Notes under the pieces: model-generated | The model's database searches: none | What the model was told of the DNA's origin: nothing | Seen by the model: the letters and a program-made list of their open reading frames with translations, nothing else | Translations under genes and position numbers: made by a program | From: Metabacillus crassostreae | GTDB lineage: Bacteria; Bacillota; Bacilli; Bacillales; Bacillaceae | Length of the DNA stretch: 64,000 bases | Assembly (NCBI RefSeq): GCF_016908395.1 | Contig: NZ_JAFBDU010000015.1 | Span: 1 to 64,000 of the forward strand | Direction: 5' to 3' | Shown: positions 42,369 through 51,131 of the stretch, piece by piece | Layout of the letters: the number at the start of each line of letters is the position of its first letter | Position numbering within the stretch: position 1 is the first letter of the stretch

Positions 42369-44502
42369 TTTTTTCCTCCTCTAATTGTTGAGTCGTATAA
42401 AGACGATAATAATAACCCTTTTTATTTAATAACTCTTGGTGATTGCCGATTTCTACGATCGTTCCTTTATCCATAACAATAATTCGATCACAATCTTTTA
42501 CAGTACTTAAACGATGGGCAATGACAATTTGTGTGGAATCTAATGTTTTTAAATAGTCAGTAATATTTTTCTCTGATACAGTATCCAATGCACTTGTAGC
42601 CTCATCTAGAATTAAAATAGGCGAATTTTGTGCAAGTGCACGGGCTAAGATCATTCGCTGTCGCTGCCCACCTGAAAAATTTATTCCAAATTCAGATACC
42701 GTTGTGTGATAATTTAATGGAAGCTTCATGATTTCCTCATGAATATTCGCTCTATGTGCAGCTACAACAGCATCTTCAAGTGGCATATCTTCTTTAGCAA
42801 GTGCTATATTTTCATATATTGTTTTGTTAAATAGCCTAGCTTCTTGGAAAACTACTCCCATGTTTTGCCTAAGTTGACCTAATTCATATTCATTTATAGA
42901 CTTTTGATCAACATAAACCTCTCCTTCTGTTGGCTTATAAAGCCCCAATAGAATCTTTACTAATGTACTTTTACCTGACCCGGATGCTCCTACTATTGCA
43001 ACACGTTCGCCATCGTTTACTTTAAATGAAACATCCTTAAGCGAATAATCACTGAAGAAGTTATGCTTATAAGAAACATTTTTCAGTTGAATTTCTCCTT
43101 TCAGGGCTAGGTTTTTTTGGACTTCTCCTTGTTTTTCTTCTGTCCCACTCATCACATCGTATAACTTTTGTATATATGACCCTATATAAATTAGCTCTCC
43201 ATAGCTATTACCTAAAGAGATAATCGGAGCCAAAAATGCTGTAGATAAAGCATTAAATGCTAATACCATCCCTAATGACATGCTGCCATTCATCAACGCT
43301 TTTCCGCTTAGCCAAAGGAGGAACACAGGCAATATAAATTGCAAGGCAGTAGCTATCGTATTAATGAATGTTGTCCATATAGATCGACGTTCTGCGTATT
43401 TTATTTGTTTTCTAAATACTGCATACCACTGTTCGTATACGTTTTTCTCCATCCCCATCACCTTGATGTCACCTATGCCATTCAAACTTTCAGAAAGAAT
43501 ACTTTGAACTCTTGCTTGATAAGAAATTTCTTTTTCTGCCAGTTTTCGTGAAACTTTCGTACTGATAATCAATGTTGCAAAAATAGCGATACCTAAAGCG
43601 AAAACAACACCCATTAATTTAAATGAATAAGTTGCCATCATGATTAGATAGGAAACTAATAGCACAACATCAATAAAAACAGTAATCACTTTCGTTGATA
43701 AAATCTGTCTAATATAAACATTGGAATTAGCTCTAAACAGCAATTCACCTGTAGAACGATTTTCAAAAAATGAGTAAGTTAACTTCATTAGTTTACTGAT
43801 AAATTCAGTCATTAAGGATTTGTCTACTGCTGTTTGTAATTTTGCAATTAATATCCCACGCAAGCCTGTGAAAATAAAGTATCCACTAAATAACAGAAGC
43901 ACGCTGTAGCCTACTATTGACAATAAATTCTCATTCTTTAAAACAAACAAAGTATCTGTCATCCATTGGATAAGTTGTGGAACGCCTAAAGATACAACTT
44001 GAGCTATAAGTGAAATTAAAATGATTACCATCACTAGCTTTTTGCTTTTTAGAATATAATCCAAGAAATAGCGAACATGTGAAGTTCCCTTTCTTACTTG
44101 AAAATTCTCATTAGGGCTTAAAATTAAAGCAATTCCTGAATATTTACTTGCAAACTCCTTAAAAGGTAAGGTTTTCCTCCCCTGAGCTGGGTCTACAATT
44201 ACCGCTTTTCTGTTATTGATACGTTCTAATACTACATAGTGTTTATTTTCCCAGTGCAAAATGGCTGGCAATTTTAAACTTTTTACATCCTCAGCAATAA
44301 CACGATACCCTTCTATATTCAGATTATAATTCTCTGCGATCTTTGTAATTTGATACAGAGAGGTCCCTCCTTTTGAAACTCCATAAATTTCTCGAAGTTC
44401 AGAAAGAGATATACAATGTCTATAGTAATTAAGCACCATCGCTAGAGAGGCCAAACCGCATTCACTGTGATGCATTTGTTCAATGTACGGAATTTTTTTC
44501 AT
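42349..44502 (-). CDS. lanT: lanthipeptide exporter LanT with C39 peptidase domain
   Basis: 717 residues. The C39 protease at the N-terminus has Cys15 (HHSECGLASLAM), His in NKHYVVL and Asp in IVDPAQG, which cut after double-Gly-type sites such as the QIQGA of LanA. Six membrane helices follow (about 160-430), then the ATPase with Walker A GASGSGKST, signature FSGGQRQR and Walker B LILDEATSALD. It removes the leader while exporting the peptide and may also process the 58-residue peptide. The start has AAGGGGCAC upstream. It is the second gene after the LuxR-type regulator. Confidence 0.95.
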   Translation of the reverse strand: MKKIPYIEQMHHSECGLASLAMVLNYYRHCISLSELREIYGVSKGGTSLYQITKIAENYNLNIEGYRVIAEDVKSLKLPAILHWENKHYVVLERINNRKAVIVDPAQGRKTLPFKEFASKYSGIALILSPNENFQVRKGTSHVRYFLDYILKSKKLVMVIILISLIAQVVSLGVPQLIQWMTDTLFVLKNENLLSIVGYSVLLLFSGYFIFTGLRGILIAKLQTAVDKSLMTEFISKLMKLTYSFFENRSTGELLFRANSNVYIRQILSTKVITVFIDVVLLVSYLIMMATYSFKLMGVVFALGIAIFATLIISTKVSRKLAEKEISYQARVQSILSESLNGIGDIKVMGMEKNVYEQWYAVFRKQIKYAERRSIWTTFINTIATALQFILPVFLLWLSGKALMNGSMSLGMVLAFNALSTAFLAPIISLGNSYGELIYIGSYIQKLYDVMSGTEEKQGEVQKNLALKGEIQLKNVSYKHNFFSDYSLKDVSFKVNDGERVAIVGASGSGKSTLVKILLGLYKPTEGEVYVDQKSINEYELGQLRQNMGVVFQEARLFNKTIYENIALAKEDMPLEDAVVAAHRANIHEEIMKLPLNYHTTVSEFGINFSGGQRQRMILARALAQNSPILILDEATSALDTVSEKNITDYLKTLDSTQIVIAHRLSTVKDCDRIIVMDKGTIVEIGNHQELLNKKGYYYRLYTTQQLEEEKSEEMVI

Positions 44503-44517
44503 ATGTGCCCCTTCCTT

Positions 44518-44754
44518 CTATATAAGTACTTCAACATTCTCCAAATCGTAGTTAAATTCTACTAAGCCTCTTTGATAGGCCAAGATTCCGATTTGAACTC
44601 TGGATTGAATATTAAACTTTTGTTTAATGGATGCTATTATTTCTCCAACTCTTCGTCGACTAATAAATAGCATTTTTGAAATCTCAACATCTTTCATTCC
44701 CTTTGCCACTAATGCTGCTACTTCAATTTCTCTTTGACTTAATTCAATCCTCAT
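44518..44754 (-). CDS. stand-alone LuxR/GerE-type HTH regulator
   Basis: 78 residues, almost all one LuxR C-terminal HTH: LSQREIEVAALVAKGMKDVEI, SKMLFISRRRVGEIIASIKQKF. It has no receiver or ligand domain, so it resembles GerE-type regulators. It lies 15 bp upstream of lanT in the same direction and probably regulates the locus, alone or with the pseudo-receiver protein upstream. Confidence 0.82.
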   Translation of the reverse strand: MRIELSQREIEVAALVAKGMKDVEISKMLFISRRRVGEIIASIKQKFNIQSRVQIGILAYQRGLVEFNYDLENVEVLI

Positions 44755-44875
44755 TTTTAATCACACCTTCCCAATGTTATCTACTTAACTAAATACATAA
44801 TAAATATCCAATTATGCAACATACTAAGGTGTCTAATTAAAAAATCCTAGATTAGCAAGTCTCCACTTTGTATTT

Positions 44876-45463
44876 TTAATACGTAATAATTTTTTGTTCA
44901 AATGCCTTACTAATCGATTCTATAAAATTTGATACTTTAAAGTAGGAATTAATCCGATATAGTGACTGATCTATTTCTTCAGCTGATAAACTTCTTGTAC
45001 GCTGAATATATTCAAATGTATGACCAACTGCGAGATCTTCTAGAACTCTTTTATCCACCTCCTTTAATGAAACCTCTGGTAGGGTTGGTGTATTACTCTT
45101 AAAGGATTCCATCAATATTAAAAATTCGTTCAGACTTGTATTTTTAGTAACACTTGCCCATCGTTCTTCATCCTTTAAATGGTGGTAGACCTCTCCCATT
45201 CTTGAATCAACTAGTAACATAATGTCTATTTCTGACCCAGCGGCTTCCTTTAAACCCTCAATAATCATCGGAAAATGCTGATTGGTTGTTTCGACTACTA
45301 CAATATCAATACATTGTTCCTTCATTTTTTTCACCAGTGTCTGATTAAATAATGGAGCTTGAATTGTATAAATATCTACCTGCCAAGTTGGGCGTTTTTC
45401 GCGAATAGCTATTTGTAACGTTTCAATAAACAAAGTAGACATTGAAACAATTAATACTCTCAA
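44876..45463 (-). CDS. pseudo-receiver / degenerate LuxR-type regulator
   Basis: 195 residues from a TTG start with GGGAGG seven bases upstream; the open frame continues 39 codons further but without a ribosome site. The N-terminal half follows a receiver-like alternation (LRVLIVSMS, DIVVVETTN, DIMLLVDSR), yet the phosphoacceptor position reads Glu-Thr-Thr and the acidic pair is missing. The C-terminal 60 residues (VDKRVLEDLAVGHTFEYI, SLSAEEIDQSLYRINSYFKV) resemble a degraded LuxR HTH. It may act without phosphorylation as a regulator of the lan genes, the first of which is 120 bp downstream. Confidence 0.6.
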   Translation of the reverse strand: MRVLIVSMSTLFIETLQIAIREKRPTWQVDIYTIQAPLFNQTLVKKMKEQCIDIVVVETTNQHFPMIIEGLKEAAGSEIDIMLLVDSRMGEVYHHLKDEERWASVTKNTSLNEFLILMESFKSNTPTLPEVSLKEVDKRVLEDLAVGHTFEYIQRTRSLSAEEIDQSLYRINSYFKVSNFIESISKAFEQKIITY

Positions 45464-45578
45464 ACCATTCCCTCCTTTTAAAAATTTGCTTAACCTTACT
45501 ATACTTTTGTTTTTATCTGTATTGTTTAAGTGCTCTCCAAAACCAATAAACCACTCATTACTGTTCTTTTTATTAGGC

Positions 45579-45609
45579 AAAAAAAACGTTCATACATTCA
45601 TGAACGTTT
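45579..45609 (-). terminator. terminator upstream of the lanthipeptide locus
   Basis: A 10-bp stem (45584-45593 with 45600-45609, AAACGTTCAT/ATGAACGTTT) is followed on the minus strand by eight T. It insulates the locus from upstream transcription. The stretch 45613-45932 shows no gene. Confidence 0.75.
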
Positions 45610-45932
45610 AGGTGTTATATAAGATTATTCTCGGGTAAGCGCAAGGAAAATAGGTCTTCCCTCAAAGGTGCGTGATGTCCATTGTAATCTTGACACATAC
45701 ACCCGTTAGAAATCATAGTGAGTACACTCGATAATTGGTGCTATTATCGTCTACAAAAACAAATAGTTTGAGTACCATTTACACATGCAATTAGGTTCGT
45801 GTTTTTTTCTAGATTAATGCAGTCTTAACAACCTACTCCTTTGAAGCATACATACACCTCGCTTCTACATGAAAAAAGAAGCTTCCCAAAAGTCCGCTGA
45901 ACTCAAGAGAAGCCTCCTTTGAAATCCTCGAT

Positions 45933-46058
45933 ATTAGCAAAATGGTAGCATTGAGTGAAAAATGTGCGGTAAATCAACGTTTGGATGTTCCTTACTGTAT
46001 TATCTTTAAGAATGATTTACCTTTTTTGATGGGATTGGATTAGCAAAATGGTAGCATT
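45933..46058 (-). repeat. att-like repeat copy B (arms only, core deleted)
   Basis: Two perfect 20-bp direct repeats, ATTAGCAAAATGGTAGCATT, lie at 45933-45952 and 46039-46058. The first runs straight into TTGAGTGAAAAATGTGCGGT and AAATCAACGTTT, shared with copy D (51588-51617). The groEL-like core and the flank around it are missing. A terminator-type hairpin precedes it at 45880-45915, as with copies A and C. Confidence 0.65.
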
Positions 46059-46306
46059 TGATTTTATAGTATGGGTCACATTGACGCCCCAGAATTTGTT
46101 CAATTATAAATAACTAAAACTTGTAAGAAAAATAAGAGGTTTCCTACAAGTATCATCAAGTAATGGAATAGAATTCTATGAGTGGAACAAAATTATCCAG
46201 GCTGTCACTGTGACAAGCGTTAATAAATGGAAAAATAGACCTTTGATCCCAGTACGTTAAAGCTTTACCACACTGGGGGTCAGTCACATTAATTTGTCAC
46301 ATTAAT
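46059..46306. other. intergenic region with a 13-bp tandem repeat
   Basis: No gene is seen. GTCACATTAATTT occurs twice back to back at 46283-46308, reaching the Uma2 stop codon. Confidence 0.5.
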
Positions 46307-46876
46307 TTATTCAAAAATTTGATTTAGGTCTAATTCTAATCCGATTAAAATATTGACAGAAATTTTATCAGCTTTTGTAAAGACTCCTTGAAATTTGTAT
46401 TGCTCATTGATTAAAAAATATATTTCTACAGATTCGTTAACCGGGTCAACAAGCCAGTACTCTTTCACCCCTGCTTTTTCATAAAGTTGGAATTTTTTCC
46501 AACGATCTAACTTAACAGATGAAGGTGAAAGGATTTCAATGATCATATCCGGTGCTCCATTGCACCCCTTGTCATCAAGCTTTTTCTGGTCACACACAAT
46601 CGATAAATCGGGTTGAACAACATTATTTATATCATCATCTTGTTTATTTTCCACTAATAGCCGTACATCAAAAGGCGCAAAAAAAACTTCACATTCTTCT
46701 TCTCGCAAGAAAACCGAAAAAGCTGTAGATAGCTCTCGGAGAACTTGTTGATGCCTGCGTGATGGAGCAGGAGACATATTAAAAACTTCTCCATCAATTA
46801 ATTCAAATCTTCCACCTTCGTCCCATGTTAGATAATCGGCATAAGAATACCTCTCTTTTTTATCCGGAATGGCCAT
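46307..46876 (-). CDS. Uma2 family (DUF820) nuclease-fold protein
   Basis: A 189-residue protein of the Uma2/DUF820 family, which has a PD-(D/E)xK nuclease fold. Landmarks are the N-terminal YLTWDEGGRFELIDGEVFNM, SPAPSRRHQQVLRELS, the acidic pair in VVQPDLSIVCD and MIIEILSPSS, and VKEYWLVDPVNE. Function is not established; members are abundant in mobile DNA and cyanobacteria. It is a single gene near att copy B and related to the protein at 51859. Confidence 0.85.
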   Translation of the reverse strand: MAIPDKKERYSYADYLTWDEGGRFELIDGEVFNMSPAPSRRHQQVLRELSTAFSVFLREEECEVFFAPFDVRLLVENKQDDDINNVVQPDLSIVCDQKKLDDKGCNGAPDMIIEILSPSSVKLDRWKKFQLYEKAGVKEYWLVDPVNESVEIYFLINEQYKFQGVFTKADKISVNILIGLELDLNQIFE

Positions 46877-46993
46877 TAAATCATCCCTTTCAATTCATGC
46901 TTAATCATATTTTAGCATATTCGAAAGCATTACACAGATTCACTGTAAGACCTCATAAATATAACAAGTCTTGCCCCAACTGGCCCGTTTAAT

Positions 46994-47117
46994 AAAAAAA
47001 GCGCAAGCGCCTTGCTCAATCCCGACAAGCATAAGACGATTTGACATGAAAGGTGTTTTTGGTCTTCATTGGTAAATTGGCTTATGACCTCGAAGGCTAG
47101 GCGCTGTAGCTAGACAC
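46994..47117. repeat. Bacillaceae-type extragenic palindromic repeat
   Basis: A segment of about 120 bp begins AAAAAAAGCGCAAGCGCC, contains CCCGACAAGCATAAGACGA, and ends GGCGCTGTAGCTAGACACC. The ends are partly complementary, giving a long hairpin. I recognise the pattern as a dispersed intergenic repeat of many Bacillus genomes; it encodes nothing. Confidence 0.7.
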
Positions 47118-47160
47118 CAAAACTAAGTACAAAACTTTATACTTGTTGATCTTATGAAGA

Positions 47161-47205
47161 AAGAGGCACCTCAATAAGTTTAATCAACTAATTGAGAAGC
47201 CTCTT
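47161..47205 (-). terminator. terminator-type hairpin next to att copy C
   Basis: Stem AAGAGGC.CCTCAATAAGTT with AATTGAGAAGCCTCTT (imperfect) is followed on the minus strand by TCTTCAT. It occupies the same place relative to copy C as the hairpins next to copies A and B. Confidence 0.5.
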
Positions 47206-47217
47206 GTATAAACCAAA

Positions 47218-47433
47218 TGTTAGCAATTTGTTAGCAAATGAATTGCAAGCCTTTCATATGAAGGGGTTGAGGGCGATATTACATCATGCCGCCCCTAAGG
47301 TGTGAGTGTGTAATATCTTTAACTTGATGTGCTTAGAGTACGTTGTATCAAGGTTTTGTGAAATTATTACTGTAACATTTTTAACAGGATTTAACCCTTT
47401 TTTACTGGATTGCGTTAGCAAAATGTTAGCATT
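47218..47433 (-). repeat. att-like repeat copy C (core plus both arms)
   Basis: The core ATTACATCATGCCGCC is at 47278-47293. The left arm has GTTAGCAATTTGTTAGCAAA (47219-47238) and the GAAGGGGTTGAGGGC flank shared with copy A. The right side has TGAGTGTGTAATATCTTTAAC, like copies A and D, and ends in GTTAGCAAAATGTTAGCATT (47414-47433). It is the most complete copy and looks like an attP-type junction between adjacent elements. No gene was found in 46877-47631 apart from this and the palindromic repeat. Confidence 0.75.
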
Positions 47434-47631
47434 TCTATTTATTCTCATATGGAGCTATACATCTTTTATTTCTCATCCTCTTGCTTCTTCTATTAAATAT
47501 TTGAACAAATAAGTTGAGTATTTTCAATGAAAACTACATATATCTGTTAGGGATTAGAATCCTTCATATAAGATTCGAAAGAAGAATTCGTTAAACAGAT
47601 GCGACCAAATTTTTCAAGAGATATACAAGTG

Positions 47632-48390
47632 TTAATACGCAGTCCATCCACCATCGACAGTAACTGTAGTAGCATTAACGAAGCTAGCATCATCAGTAGC
47701 CAAAAATAGTGCTACTTTTGCTATTTCATCTGGTTGTGCCAAACGCGGATTGGTTGCCATTCCAGGTCTTGACTGCCCCATACCAAATTCACTTACATTA
47801 GTCAGTGTAGAAGCGATATTTGTCTCCACACTTCCTGGAGCTACTGCATTACATCGCACACCACTTTTAGCATACATAAAACCAGTATTCTTAGTGAAAC
47901 CAATAACAGCATGTTTAGATGCTGTATATGCTGCACCCGCACGACCTCCTTGAAGACCGCCATTGGATGCAATATTGACAATTACGCCTTTATTTTCATT
48001 CAAGAAGATAGGCAATACCTTTCTAGTCGTACGCATAACAGCTGTTGAATTAACTGCAAAAACTTTTTCCCATAAATCATCTTCCATTTCAGCGGCAGGA
48101 ATAAAATTATCCATAACCCCAGCATTATTAACTAGAATATCTACTGTTCCAAAGGTATCTACTGTTGTATCGATTAGTGCTTGTACATCCTCTTCAATTG
48201 CTACATTCGCTAATACAGCAACAGCCTCTCCGCCCTTAGATTTAATTTCCTCCACTGTTCCTTCAGCAGTTTCCTTATTAATATCTGAAACCACTACTTT
48301 CGCACCTTCATCTGCATAAACATTGGCAATCGCTTTCCCCATTCCAGATCCTGCACCTGTTACTACTGCCACCTTATTTTTTAGCTTCAT
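47632..48390 (-). CDS. short-chain dehydrogenase/reductase (classical SDR)
   Basis: A 252-residue NAD(P)-dependent oxidoreductase. The cofactor site is VTGAGSGMGKA at residues 9-19, NNAG is in ILVNNAGVMD, catalytic Ser is in IVNIASNGG and the YxxxK pair in YTASKHAVI. The SDR family C-terminal motif is VTVDGGWTAY. An Asp after beta-2 (VVSDIN) suggests NAD+ preference. It is downstream of the MFS gene in the same direction with a 67-bp gap, so probably in one operon. The substrate is unknown. Confidence 0.93.
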   Translation of the reverse strand: MKLKNKVAVVTGAGSGMGKAIANVYADEGAKVVVSDINKETAEGTVEEIKSKGGEAVAVLANVAIEEDVQALIDTTVDTFGTVDILVNNAGVMDNFIPAAEMEDDLWEKVFAVNSTAVMRTTRKVLPIFLNENKGVIVNIASNGGLQGGRAGAAYTASKHAVIGFTKNTGFMYAKSGVRCNAVAPGSVETNIASTLTNVSEFGMGQSRPGMATNPRLAQPDEIAKVALFLATDDASFVNATTVTVDGGWTAY

Positions 48391-48457
48391 TAAATCACCT
48401 CGTTAGAATTTTTTAAATAGATAAATGTTAGGAATATAAAAACTTTAAATTTTCTTT

Positions 48458-49948
48458 TTATGCCTTTGATTCACTTAGCTTTTTAAAAGCTGAGCTAGTT
48501 TCTTCTTCCAATACCTGTTTGTTATTCTTGATAAAGAAAGCAAGTAGCAAACTAATTACTGCAATTATAATAATAACAAAGTAGGCATCATTTACTCCTT
48601 GAATCGAAGCTTCTATTATAATATGTTGTTGTGGTTCCGTATTTGTTCCACTATTGGCCATCGAGCTCTGAAGGTGGGTATTGGTTCTAGTGGTCATGAC
48701 AGTAACCAGTAAGGAAGTTCCAACCGCCCCAGCCACTTGCCTAATGGTATTCCATATTGCAGAACCATGTGCACTAAGGCTAAGCGGTATCTGATTTAAA
48801 CCAGCAGTTTGAATTGGCGTAATGAGTAAGGCCATACCTATACGACGTCCAGTAGACATTAGAACTAGATATGAAAAACTGGTAGAATCCGTTAAAAACG
48901 CAAAAGGTATTGTGGTAGCGATTGTAATAACTATACCAATAATAGTAATCCATTTTGCCCCATATCGATCGAAAAGCTTGCCAGCAACCGGGCTAAGAGC
49001 CCCCATTAAAATGGCTCCAGGAAGCATCAGCAAACCGGATTCCATTGCTGTATAATCTCTCGCATCCTGAAGATAGAGAGGTAGTAGGATCATATCTGCA
49101 TACATGATAATGGTAATTCCAATATTGATAATGTTAGTCAAGGTAAACATCCCGTACTTAAAAGTCCTGAGCTCAAGAAGTGGTTCTGCTGACACCAATT
49201 GCAGCCAAGTAAACAAACCAAGTGCAATAATCCCAACACAAAAAGAAACAATTACTACTGTACTTGACCAGCCCTCATTACCAGCAACGCTAAAACCGTA
49301 TAATAAACCTGAGAAACCTATAGTTGACAAGATTACACTATTAAAGTCAAGCTTTGCTGGAGCCGTTTCTGACACATCTTCCAGATAAAAATGGGCACCA
49401 AGTATCACTATCGCCACGATCGGAATTAGACCATAAAACATTGCTTGCCAAGAAAGAATATCAATTACATAACCAGCGAGAGTAGGTCCGATCGCTGGAG
49501 CAAAAAGAATTGCCAGTGAGACCATCCCCATTACTGTACCTCTTTTTGCAGGAGGATAAAGTTTCATAATAACATTATAAAGTAACGGAACAATAATTCC
49601 TGCCCCCGCAGCTTGAACTAAACGTCCTACCAATAGCAACGGAAAGTTAGTGGCGACAGCTGAAAGAATGGTACCGACTAGGAAAATAATCATGGAACTT
49701 TGAAATAGCTGTCGAGTTGTAAATCGTTTCATAAAAAATGCAGTGATTGGAATTAAAACCCCATTTACTAACATATAACCCGTAGTTAACCATTGAGCTG
49801 TTGCAGCTGAAATTTTAAGGTCTGCCATTAATTCTGGAGTTGCGACACTCATGATTGTTTGATTAAATGCTGTGAGAAAAGTACCCAAAATCATAAGAAA
49901 TACAATGATTTTCTTCTTGATAGGGGGATTTTTAGTTGTATTTTCCAA
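48458..49948 (-). CDS. MFS multidrug transporter, DHA2 (EmrB/QacA) type
   Basis: A 496-residue exporter with about 14 membrane helices. Motifs include TAFNQTIMSVATPELMADLK in TM1, LVGRLVQAAGAGIIVPLLYN (motif C-like region) and PPAKRGTVMGM. The start is TTG with AAGGAAG upstream at long spacing. It is the first gene of the MFS-SDR unit and is divergent from the Rrf2 regulator. The perfect palindrome at 50101-50131 between them is the likely operator. Probable drug or toxic-compound efflux. Confidence 0.92.
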   Translation of the reverse strand: MENTTKNPPIKKKIIVFLMILGTFLTAFNQTIMSVATPELMADLKISAATAQWLTTGYMLVNGVLIPITAFFMKRFTTRQLFQSSMIIFLVGTILSAVATNFPLLLVGRLVQAAGAGIIVPLLYNVIMKLYPPAKRGTVMGMVSLAILFAPAIGPTLAGYVIDILSWQAMFYGLIPIVAIVILGAHFYLEDVSETAPAKLDFNSVILSTIGFSGLLYGFSVAGNEGWSSTVVIVSFCVGIIALGLFTWLQLVSAEPLLELRTFKYGMFTLTNIINIGITIIMYADMILLPLYLQDARDYTAMESGLLMLPGAILMGALSPVAGKLFDRYGAKWITIIGIVITIATTIPFAFLTDSTSFSYLVLMSTGRRIGMALLITPIQTAGLNQIPLSLSAHGSAIWNTIRQVAGAVGTSLLVTVMTTRTNTHLQSSMANSGTNTEPQQHIIIEASIQGVNDAYFVIIIIAVISLLLAFFIKNNKQVLEEETSSAFKKLSESKA

Positions 49949-50100
49949 GCGATCTTCTTCCTTTCTTTTGCTTATGTCTAAAAAACATACACAAACAATC
50001 TAACTACATAGCTTTATAATTATTTTTTAGAGAATAAACCTATTTAACGGCTACTTAAATAAGGGAATATTCTTTTCGTATGATGGTAAACCCCCAATAC

Positions 50101-50131
50101 ATTTAATTGTGATTTTTTATCACAATTAAAT
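50101..50131. promoter_or_regulatory. perfect inverted repeat, putative Rrf2 operator
   Basis: ATTTAATTGTGAT, five T, then ATCACAATTAAAT: a perfect 13-bp inverted repeat in the 290-bp gap between the divergent MFS and Rrf2 genes. Confidence 0.7.
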
Positions 50132-50238
50132 GTTATCAAATAATCTTTTGCAAAGTCAACTATTTTTTCTTTAATTAAACTACAAGGATTGGTAAAATAT
50201 CATAGTTAGGAATAATTCTCATCTTAGGAAGTGAAAAC

Positions 50239-50655
50239 ATGAAATCGCATTTACAATTTGGGTATTTAGGTAATACAACATTTTTTGTTGCTTTGAAGTC
50301 CTTAGCTATATTAGCAAATTCAAAAGAACTTGTAACAAGCATCACACTTACCGAGAAACTGGGTATAGAATCAAGTTTTATACGTAAAGTGTTAGCTAAA
50401 TTAATGCAATCACAGATTGTGGAAGGCTATGGTGGTCGCTATGGTGGTTATAGACTTTTAACAAAACCAGAAGAAACAACTTTATACGATATCTATATTG
50501 GTCTAATAAACGATACTAATAACAACGCAGAACCATCTAAGTTAGATAAAACAGACAAGCTAGTTTTGTCTATTCTTTTAGAATCTCAAAAGGAAACCGA
50601 AAAAATTCTAAAGAAATATACACTTAGTTATATATCACAGTATATGTTAGGTTAA
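50239..50655 (+). CDS. Rrf2-family transcriptional regulator without cysteines
   Basis: A 138-residue regulator with an N-terminal winged HTH (VALKSLAILANSKELVTSIT, SSFIRKVLAKLMQSQIVEGYGGRYGGYRLL), as in Rrf2 proteins such as YwnA. It contains no Cys at all, so it cannot ligate an iron-sulfur cluster or act through a Cys switch and probably senses a small molecule. AGGAAGTGA precedes the ATG. It likely represses the divergent MFS-SDR genes and itself through the palindrome. Confidence 0.88.
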   Translation: MKSHLQFGYLGNTTFFVALKSLAILANSKELVTSITLTEKLGIESSFIRKVLAKLMQSQIVEGYGGRYGGYRLLTKPEETTLYDIYIGLINDTNNNAEPSKLDKTDKLVLSILLESQKETEKILKKYTLSYISQYMLG

Positions 50656-50855
50656 AGGTAAAAACTTACTATTCTAATTATACCTAACTGGATGGGCTGC
50701 AGTGGTAGCTCCAATCATAAAATCATCTCTCCATATTTTCACATGTGTAATTCCTCCCCCACATTAATTGTTGTCTGAATTGGTTACACTTAGTTGGTCA
50801 AGTTAGTTAAGGGTCAGTTAGACTTGGTTCAAATACAAACCATGGAGAGTTTAAA

Positions 50856-51131
50856 ATGTCCAAAAGAGCGAGAAGAACTTTTTCAAAGGAATTTAAAGAA
50901 CAAATGGTGAAGCTACATGCGTCTGGTAAGCCCCGTTCGGAGATTATTAGAGAATATGAACTGACTCCTTCTTCCTGTTATAAGTTGGTTTTCCAGTATT
51001 ATGACAACGGGTCGTTTCAGGAAAAAGACAATCGTACACCGAAACAGGAAGAGTTAATCAAGCTTCGTAAAGAAAATCAAAAACTGGCCATGGAAAATGA
51101 CATTTGCACTCTAGAGTATAAGTGTAGCTAA
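50856..51131 (+). pseudogene. truncated IS3-family transposase OrfA
   Basis: The 91-codon frame starts MSKRARRTFSKEFKEQMVKL with the HTH_Tnp_1 helix-turn-helix (PRSEIIREYELTPSSCYKLV) and the start of the leucine-zipper region (KLRKENQKLAMENDI). It then runs into unrelated residues and stops where OrfA normally continues LKQAA.... No OrfB with a DDE domain follows. It is an inactive IS3 remnant. Confidence 0.8.

Noticed and set aside
45464-45580. Upstream extension of the pseudo-receiver gene to 45580
   Set aside because: The extension lacks a ribosome site and is unlike a receiver N-terminus. The TTG at 45463 has a strong GGGAGG in place.
47306-47512. 68-codon plus-strand frame within att copy C
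   Set aside because: It lies in the att repeat and its equivalents in copies A and D are not open in the same way, so it is not a conserved gene.
50856-51131. Functional insertion sequence
   Set aside because: Only a truncated OrfA is left, no DDE transposase follows, and I could not identify matching terminal inverted repeats.
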